Shown here: positions 58,971-64,000 of the stretch, piece by piece
How the letters are laid out: each line of letters starts with the position of its first letter
How positions within the stretch are numbered: the first letter of the stretch is position 1
NCBI GenBank assembly: GCA_018712555.1
Contig: DVGT01000044.1
Location: 10,656 to 74,655, forward strand
Reading direction: 5' to 3'
Source of the DNA: Faecimorpha stercoravium
Lineage (GTDB): Bacteria; Bacillota; Clostridia; Lachnospirales; Bianqueaceae
Length of the DNA stretch: 64,000 bases
Position numbers and translations under genes: made by a program
Notes under the pieces: model-generated
What the model saw: only the letters and a program-made list of their open reading frames with translations
What the model was told of the DNA's origin: nothing
The model's database searches: none

Positions 58971-60298
58971 AACCGATTGTAGCAGTGGTGGGAAGACCCA
59001 ATGTGGGAAAATCCACGTTATTTAACAAACTGGCCGGTAAACGCCTGTCGATTGTGAAAGATACGCCGGGTGTGACCAGAGATCGTATCTATGCGGATGC
59101 GGAGTGGCTGAATTATGCGTTCCGGATCGTGGATACGGGAGGCATTGAACCAAAGACGGATGATGTCCTGTTGAAATACATGCGGGCTCAGGCGGAGCTT
59201 GCGATTGATACCGCGGATGTGATCATTTTTGTGACCGACGCGAAGGCCGGCATGACGGACGCGGATATGGAAGTGGGAAATATGCTGCGACGCAGTCATA
59301 AACCAGTGGTGGTGGCTGTCAACAAGATGGATAGCATGACGGATCTGACCCCGATCTATGAGTTTTATTCACTGGGACTGGGGGATCCTATGCCCTTATC
59401 TGCGGAACAGGGCAAGGGCGTGGGAGATCTGCTGGATGAGGTCGTTCAGTATTTTCCCAAGGAGAATGAAAACGAAGGCGAGGAAGACGAGATCCTGAAA
59501 GTGGCCGTTATTGGAAAGCCCAATGCGGGAAAATCGTCTCTGATCAATCGTCTGTTGGGAGAGGAACGTGTGATTGTCAGCGATATTGCGGGAACCACAC
59601 GGGACGCGATTGACACCTTGGTGGAATATCAGGGGAAGAAGTACGTGTTTATTGATACGGCGGGGATTCGCCGCCGGAGCAAGGTCAATGAGGATATCGA
59701 GCGGTTTTCCGTGATTCGGGCGGTCTCGGCAGTGGAGCGAGCCGATGTGGCGGTCATCATGATTGACGCAGAAGAAGGGATTACAGAGCAGGACGCGAAG
59801 ATCGCAGGGTTGGCTCATGATAATGGAAAGGCCGCCATCGTAGCCGTGAATAAGTGGGATGCGGTAGAGAAGGACGATAAAACCATCTATCGGTTTACAG
59901 AGCAGGTCAACCAGGTACTTAGCTTCATGCCCTATTCCCAGAAGATTTTTATTTCCGCCAAGACGGGACAGCGTGTGACAAAACTCTTTGAATTGGTGGA
60001 TCAGGTGGCGGAAAACCATTGCAAACGGATTCCTACAGGGGTCTTGAACGATGTGTTGTATGAGGCGATGGCTGTGAATCAGCCGCCTTCGGATAAGGGA
60101 AAACGTCTGAAGATCTACTATATGACTCAGGTTGGGGTCAAGCCCCCTACATTTGTGGTATTTGTCAATAGTAAGGAACTGATGCACTACTCATATACGC
60201 GCTACATTGAGAACCGGCTGCGGGAGAACTTCGGCTTTGAAGGAACTCCGCTGAAGTTTATCATCCGGGAGCGCGGTGTATTGGAAGAAAGATTCTAA
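58967..60298 (+). CDS. der: Ribosome-associated GTPase Der (EngA)
   Basis: 443 residues with two tandem GTPase domains: G1 GRPNVGKSTLFNK and GKPNAGKSSLINR, G3 DTGGIE and DTAGIR, G4 NKMD and NKWD, plus a C-terminal KH-like domain ending FEGTPLKFIIRER. Acts in 50S assembly. Confidence 0.97.
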   Translation: MKPIVAVVGRPNVGKSTLFNKLAGKRLSIVKDTPGVTRDRIYADAEWLNYAFRIVDTGGIEPKTDDVLLKYMRAQAELAIDTADVIIFVTDAKAGMTDADMEVGNMLRRSHKPVVVAVNKMDSMTDLTPIYEFYSLGLGDPMPLSAEQGKGVGDLLDEVVQYFPKENENEGEEDEILKVAVIGKPNAGKSSLINRLLGEERVIVSDIAGTTRDAIDTLVEYQGKKYVFIDTAGIRRRSKVNEDIERFSVIRAVSAVERADVAVIMIDAEEGITEQDAKIAGLAHDNGKAAIVAVNKWDAVEKDDKTIYRFTEQVNQVLSFMPYSQKIFISAKTGQRVTKLFELVDQVAENHCKRIPTGVLNDVLYEAMAVNQPPSDKGKRLKIYYMTQVGVKPPTFVVFVNSKELMHYSYTRYIENRLRENFGFEGTPLKFIIRERGVLEERF

Positions 60299-60314
60299 GA
60301 GGGGGGATTCGGAG

Positions 60315-60953
60315 TTGGAACGCATATGGTGTATGTTATTGGGATATGCATTTGGCTGTATTCAGACGGCTTATATTGTGGGACGCCTGACCAAGCACAT
60401 TGATATTCGGGATTATGGCAGCGGAAATTCGGGAGCGACGAATGCGATTCGAGTACTGGGTACAAAGATTGGACTCGCCTGTATGGCGGGTGATATTCTG
60501 AAAGGAATTGCGGCCATGATTGTAGCTGCGCTCATCTTTGGATATGATCAGAAACATTTGCTGCTTTTTACCGGTGTGGGTGCTGTACTGGGACATAATT
60601 TCCCATTTTATATGGGATTTCGCGGTGGCAAAGGCGTTGCGGTGACTATTGGTATCATGGCATGCATGGACTGGCGGATTCTTCTGATTGCAGGAGTTCC
60701 TGCGCTGTTAGCTTTGGCGGTGACGAAGTATATGTCGATTGCATCGCTGCTGTTTGTCACTATTTTCCCACTGTGTACGGCAGTGTTTTATCTGGGACAG
60801 CCTCATGGCGTCGAGATTCTGCTGCTTTCCCTATTCTTTACGGTCATGATCTACTGGAGACACCGTGCGAACATTCAAAGGCTGCTCGCGGGTACAGAGC
60901 GTAAAATGGGGCAAAAAGTTGTGATTCATCAGGAGGATGGTGACAAGAAATGA
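60315..60953 (+). CDS. plsY: Acyl-phosphate:glycerol-3-phosphate acyltransferase PlsY
   Basis: 212-residue membrane enzyme that acylates glycerol 3-phosphate in phospholipid synthesis. Family motifs: SGNSGATNAIRVLG, GHNFPFYMGFRGGKGVA, and YWRHRANIQRLLAG. TTG start 60315 (GAGGGGGG upstream) gives the standard short N-terminus; ATG 60333 is possible. ATGA overlap with gpsA. Confidence 0.93.
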   Translation: MERIWCMLLGYAFGCIQTAYIVGRLTKHIDIRDYGSGNSGATNAIRVLGTKIGLACMAGDILKGIAAMIVAALIFGYDQKHLLLFTGVGAVLGHNFPFYMGFRGGKGVAVTIGIMACMDWRILLIAGVPALLALAVTKYMSIASLLFVTIFPLCTAVFYLGQPHGVEILLLSLFFTVMIYWRHRANIQRLLAGTERKMGQKVVIHQEDGDKK

Positions 60954-61987
60954 AAGTGGCAGTGATGGGATCCGGCAGCTGGGGCACGGCATTATCCATT
61001 CTATTATGTGAAAATGGACAGGATGTGAGACTGTGGTCCTATTCGGCCAAGGAATGTGAGGCGCTTCAAATTGACCGGGAACATAAGGCCTTTCTGCCCG
61101 GAGTGAAGATCCCGCAGGCGATTCGGATTACGAATCAAGCGGAAGAGGCGCTGCAAGGTGCAGAAGCGGTTGTTCTGGCCACGCCTTCTCGCTATATGCG
61201 GTCCACGATGGAGAGCTTTCGGGGATACTTGCAGCCATCGATGTTGCTCATCAATGTGGCCAAAGGGCTGGAATCGGATACGTTAAAGACACTGGCACAG
61301 GTGATCTCTGAGATCTGTCCGGAGAATCCGGTCGCGGTTCTTTCTGGACCATCTCACGCGGAGGAGGTATCCCGCAGGATTCCTACGTCCGTAGTGGCTG
61401 CATCGCATTCCAGGGCAGCCGCGGAGCAGACACAGAATCTGTTTATGAATGAGTATTTCAGAGTCTATACCAATCCCGATCTAATCGGCGTGGAACTGGG
61501 CGGCGCGTTGAAGAATGTCATCGCGCTGGCTTGCGGAATTTCCGATGGAATGGGTTACGGAGATAATACCAAAGCGGCGCTGATGACGAGGGGAATCGCA
61601 GAGATGGCGCGGCTGGGCATGGCTATGGGCGCCGATTTTCATACTTTTAATGGGCTCAGCGGGGTTGGAGACTTGATTGTGACCTGTACCAGTATGCATA
61701 GCCGAAACCGCAGAGCCGGGATTTTAATTGGTCAGGGAAAGACCATGGAGGAAGCCATCCAAGAAGTCAAGATGGTGGTAGAGGGCGCGTATACGGCGCA
61801 GGCAGCCATGGCGTTTATTCAGAGATACGGAGTCGAGATGCCCATCACGGAATGCGTGTATCGGATTCTATATGAGAAGCTTCCGGTGCAGGCGGTCAAG
61901 GGGGAGCTCATGGAGAGAAAACGAAAATCGGAGGAGCTATCGGCAGACCTTCTGGTACAGCGTTATGGTCTGCAATGGAAAAACTAA
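60950..61987 (+). CDS. gpsA: Glycerol-3-phosphate dehydrogenase [NAD(P)+]
   Basis: 345 residues. Dinucleotide motif VMGSGSWGTALSILL, NVAKGLE, LSGPSHAEEV, the catalytic Lys in GVELGGALKNVIALACG, and NGLSGVGDLIVTC. It makes glycerol 3-phosphate for PlsY, encoded just upstream, so substrate supply and use are coupled. Confidence 0.96.
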   Translation: MKVAVMGSGSWGTALSILLCENGQDVRLWSYSAKECEALQIDREHKAFLPGVKIPQAIRITNQAEEALQGAEAVVLATPSRYMRSTMESFRGYLQPSMLLINVAKGLESDTLKTLAQVISEICPENPVAVLSGPSHAEEVSRRIPTSVVAASHSRAAAEQTQNLFMNEYFRVYTNPDLIGVELGGALKNVIALACGISDGMGYGDNTKAALMTRGIAEMARLGMAMGADFHTFNGLSGVGDLIVTCTSMHSRNRRAGILIGQGKTMEEAIQEVKMVVEGAYTAQAAMAFIQRYGVEMPITECVYRILYEKLPVQAVKGELMERKRKSEELSADLLVQRYGLQWKN

Positions 61988-62002
61988 GGGGAGGAATCAG
62001 GA

Positions 62003-63655
62003 ATGGATACAAAGGCATTGGCGGAATATTTGTTTCCGGATGTGAAGGAAATGCCGCAGGATGTGGAGGCGAGATACCCTAAGCGGGAACTGCCGGAAGG
62101 AGCCAAGGTAACGCGAATCGCACCGAGTCCGACAGGCTTTATGCATTTGGGGAATTTATATGGCGCACTGGTGGATGAGCGTTTAGCACATCAGTCCGGC
62201 GGCGTGTTCTATCTGCGAATTGAGGATACCGATCAGAAGCGCTCTGTGGAGAATGGTGTGGAGCTGATTATCCAGGCGTTTCGCAATTTCGGACTGGTAC
62301 CCGATGAGGGTGCGACGCTGGATGGAGAAACTGGGGACTACGGACCGTACTATCAGAGCCATCGTAAGGAGATTTATCATGTATTTGTAAAATCCCTGGT
62401 GGAGAGAGGATTGGCATATCCCTGTTTCTGTACAGAAGAAGAGCTGAGTGAAATGCGTGCGAAGCAGGAAGCCAATAAGGAGAATTTCGGATATTATGGA
62501 AAGTACGCCAAGTGCCGGGATCTGACCTTAGAGGAGATCGAGCAGAAGATTCAGGCCGGGATTCCCTATGTGATCCGTTTTCGGTCTCCGGGCAGTATCG
62601 AGCATAAGATCTTCCATACGGATCTGGTAAAAGGAAAGCTGGAACTGACGGAAAATGATCAGGATCTGGTGCTTTTGAAATCAGATGGAATCCCCACATA
62701 TCATTTTGCCCATGTGATTGACGATCATTTGATGGGAACGACGCATGTGGTCCGCGGGGAGGAGTGGTTGCCATCCCTTCCCATGCATTTGCAGCTGTTT
62801 CAGGCAATGGGATGGAAACCCCCGAAATACCTGCATACGGCACAGCTCATGAAGATTGATCCAGAAACGGGAGCCAAGAGAAAGCTTTCGAAACGTAAGG
62901 ACCCGGAATTAGCGCTTTCTTTTTATCGACAGATTGGATTCCCCAATATCTCGGTATTGGAATATCTGATGACCATGTTGAATTCCAATTATGAGGAATG
63001 GCGCATGGCGAATCCGGGGGAGCCCATGCAGAAGTTTCCGTTTAATACAAAAAAGATGGGAAGTTCAGGCGCTCTGTTTGATATGGATAAGCTTATGGAT
63101 GTCAGCAAGAATGTCATTTCCCGTATGAGTGCGGCGGAGGTATATGAGGAAGTGGCTTCCTGGGCGGAAGAAAACGATCCGGAGTTTGCGGCGCTGTTCA
63201 CTCGGGATCCCGCGTATTCCCAGGCGATTCTCAGTATCGGAAGGGGTGGAAAGAAACCGCGTAAGGATATTGGCTTGTGGCAGGATGTGAAGCCATATAT
63301 GTCGTTCTTCTTCGATGAATTGTTTGAGCCAGACTATGGTCAGATGCCATCGCTGGAAACGAATATGGTACGTCAGATCCTGAAAGATTATCAGTCTGTG
63401 TATGATCCCGCTGATGATGGATCGGTCTGGTTTGATAAGCTGAAGGAGATGTGCCCGAAGTATCGTCTGTGCGGCGATATGAAGACCTATAAAAAGAATC
63501 CGGAGGACTACGCGGGCAGCGTGGCGGATCTTTCCATGGTACTTCGCGTAGCGATTACAGGCCGGGCACAGTCACCGGATCTGGCACAGGTATGCGGCCT
63601 ATTGGGAAAGGAACGCGTTCTGCGCCGTTTGGAACAGGCGGCAGAGCATTTTTAA
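62003..63655 (+). CDS. gltX: Glutamate-tRNA ligase, extended Lachnospiraceae type
   Basis: 550 residues. Class I synthetase: HIGH-type motif IAPSPTGFMHLGNLY, KMSKS-type motif RKLSKRKDPELALSF, and GIPTYHFAHVIDDHLMGTTHVVRGEEWLPS between. It is about 60 residues longer than the standard enzyme, as I recall for Lachnospiraceae GltX proteins starting with ALAEYLFPDV. The HIGH motif reads HLGN. The discriminating alternative, GlnRS, fits less well. Repeat DNA follows the stop. Confidence 0.88.
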   Translation: MDTKALAEYLFPDVKEMPQDVEARYPKRELPEGAKVTRIAPSPTGFMHLGNLYGALVDERLAHQSGGVFYLRIEDTDQKRSVENGVELIIQAFRNFGLVPDEGATLDGETGDYGPYYQSHRKEIYHVFVKSLVERGLAYPCFCTEEELSEMRAKQEANKENFGYYGKYAKCRDLTLEEIEQKIQAGIPYVIRFRSPGSIEHKIFHTDLVKGKLELTENDQDLVLLKSDGIPTYHFAHVIDDHLMGTTHVVRGEEWLPSLPMHLQLFQAMGWKPPKYLHTAQLMKIDPETGAKRKLSKRKDPELALSFYRQIGFPNISVLEYLMTMLNSNYEEWRMANPGEPMQKFPFNTKKMGSSGALFDMDKLMDVSKNVISRMSAAEVYEEVASWAEENDPEFAALFTRDPAYSQAILSIGRGGKKPRKDIGLWQDVKPYMSFFFDELFEPDYGQMPSLETNMVRQILKDYQSVYDPADDGSVWFDKLKEMCPKYRLCGDMKTYKKNPEDYAGSVADLSMVLRVAITGRAQSPDLAQVCGLLGKERVLRRLEQAAEHF

Positions 63656-63660
63656 GGAAA

Positions 63661-63930
63661 AAGGGGTCGTTGCAAAATAGATGAGAAATCATCTCTCAGC
63701 GGGACTAATGAGAAAAACCCTGGATTTCTCATTAGTCCCGAAGCGGATGTAACAATTTCTCAGCTAGACTAATGAGAAAAAAACCAGATTTCTCATTAGT
63801 CTTGGAGCGGATGTAACAATTCCTCGGCTAGACTAATGAGAAAAACCCCGGATTTCTCATTAGTCTTGGAGTGGATGTAACAATTCCTCGGCTGGACTAA
63901 TGAGAAAAAACCTGGATTTCTCAGCTTTAT
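63661..63930. repeat. Tandem array of 64-bp hairpin units
   Basis: Four copies of a 64-bp unit. The word GACTAATGAGAAA begins at 63703, 63767, 63831 and 63895, exactly 64 bases apart. In units 1-3 it pairs with TTTCTCATTAGTC as a 13- to 15-bp stem; unit 4 has a broken right arm (TTTCTCAGC). Between hairpins lies GCGGATGTAACAATT(T/C)CTC. Stems are not followed by T runs. The array starts just after gltX, behind a GGGGTCGTTGCAAAATA resembling the arm of the repeat at 22.9 kb. Confidence 0.9.
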
Positions 63931-63950
63931 GGAATGTCCTGGAAACGAAA

Positions 63951-64000
63951 AAGGAGTCCGTGCATTCACGGAACTCCTTAGGAGTTCATACTCTTTCATT
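63951..64000. repeat. Second copy of the 22.9-kb repeat core, cut by the window end
   Basis: GAACTCCTTAGGAGTTCATA and the following CTCTTTCATT (63971-64000) match 22941-22970 with one mismatch. Upstream, GGAGTCCGTG CATT CACGGAACTCC forms a hairpin competing with GAACTCC TTA GGAGTTC. Confidence 0.75.

Noticed and set aside
63661..63930. Possible CRISPR array
   Set aside because: The sequence between palindromes is itself repeated rather than unique, the period is fully regular with only four units, and no cas gene is present.
63796..63999. 67-codon - strand frame within the repeat array
   Set aside because: It merely translates tandem repeat DNA, has no ribosome site and no protein-like composition.

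Overview
The window looks like chromosome of an endospore-forming Clostridia bacterium, most likely a member of the Lachnospiraceae. The evidence is a complete spoIIIA operon (AA to AH), the order dxs-tlyA-nadK-argR-recN-spoIVB-spo0A found in Clostridia, an extended Lachnospiraceae-like GltX, moderate GC, frequent ATGA start/stop overlaps, and promoters of the TTGACA-17-TATAAT type. No rRNA, transposase, phage or CRISPR locus is visible.

Layout. (1) 1-18.6 kb is one nearly continuous + strand block. It holds YqeG phosphatase, aroE, aroK, efp, the eight-gene spoIIIA operon, an Asp23 protein, nusB, xseAB, ispA, dxs, tlyA, nadK, argR, recN and spoIVB. (2) 18.6-20.2 kb has spo0A with a perfect 0A box upstream, then a 6S RNA gene and tRNA-Ala(CGC). 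(3) 20.4-28.3 kb mixes an MBL-fold protein, an FAD-dependent dehydrogenase, and on the - strand a DUF1846 protein and a CorC/HlyC transporter behind an attenuator-like leader. Two tRNA-Ser genes, a decayed Eis-type acetyltransferase with repeats at its broken end, and uxuA complete this stretch. (4) 28.3-32.0 kb is an ABC-2 exporter operon (one ATPase, two permeases) behind a terminator-containing leader.

(5) 32.0-40.2 kb is the most notable region. It runs LytTR regulator, GHKL kinase, PqqD-like protein, radical SAM/SPASM enzyme, a Gly/Trp/Tyr-rich candidate precursor, an HprK-like protein and an ABC exporter, with a convergent nucleotidyltransferase-like protein. I read it as a regulated RiPP (ribosomally made, post-translationally modified peptide) locus of a class I cannot name. 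The precursor and the start of the HprK-like gene are clearly more AT-rich than their surroundings. (6) 40.2-44.8 kb carries two Wzc-like fused polysaccharide co-polymerase/BY-kinases bracketed by two DUF5011-like envelope proteins. (7) 45.0-49.4 kb has amidohydrolase, FGGY sugar kinase and DUF2264 genes, probably a catabolic operon of unknown substrate. (8) 49.4-63.7 kb is housekeeping: ylxM-ffh-rpsP-khpA-rimM-trmD-rplS, lepB, rbgA-rnhB-yraN-pgeF, a DUF512 radical SAM protein, der-plsY-gpsA, and gltX. (9) 63.66-64.0 kb is a tandem array of 64-bp palindrome-containing units. It is followed by a second copy of a repeat seen at 22.9 kb, which runs off the window.

All functions are assigned from sequence motifs and family knowledge read by eye; no database search was run.
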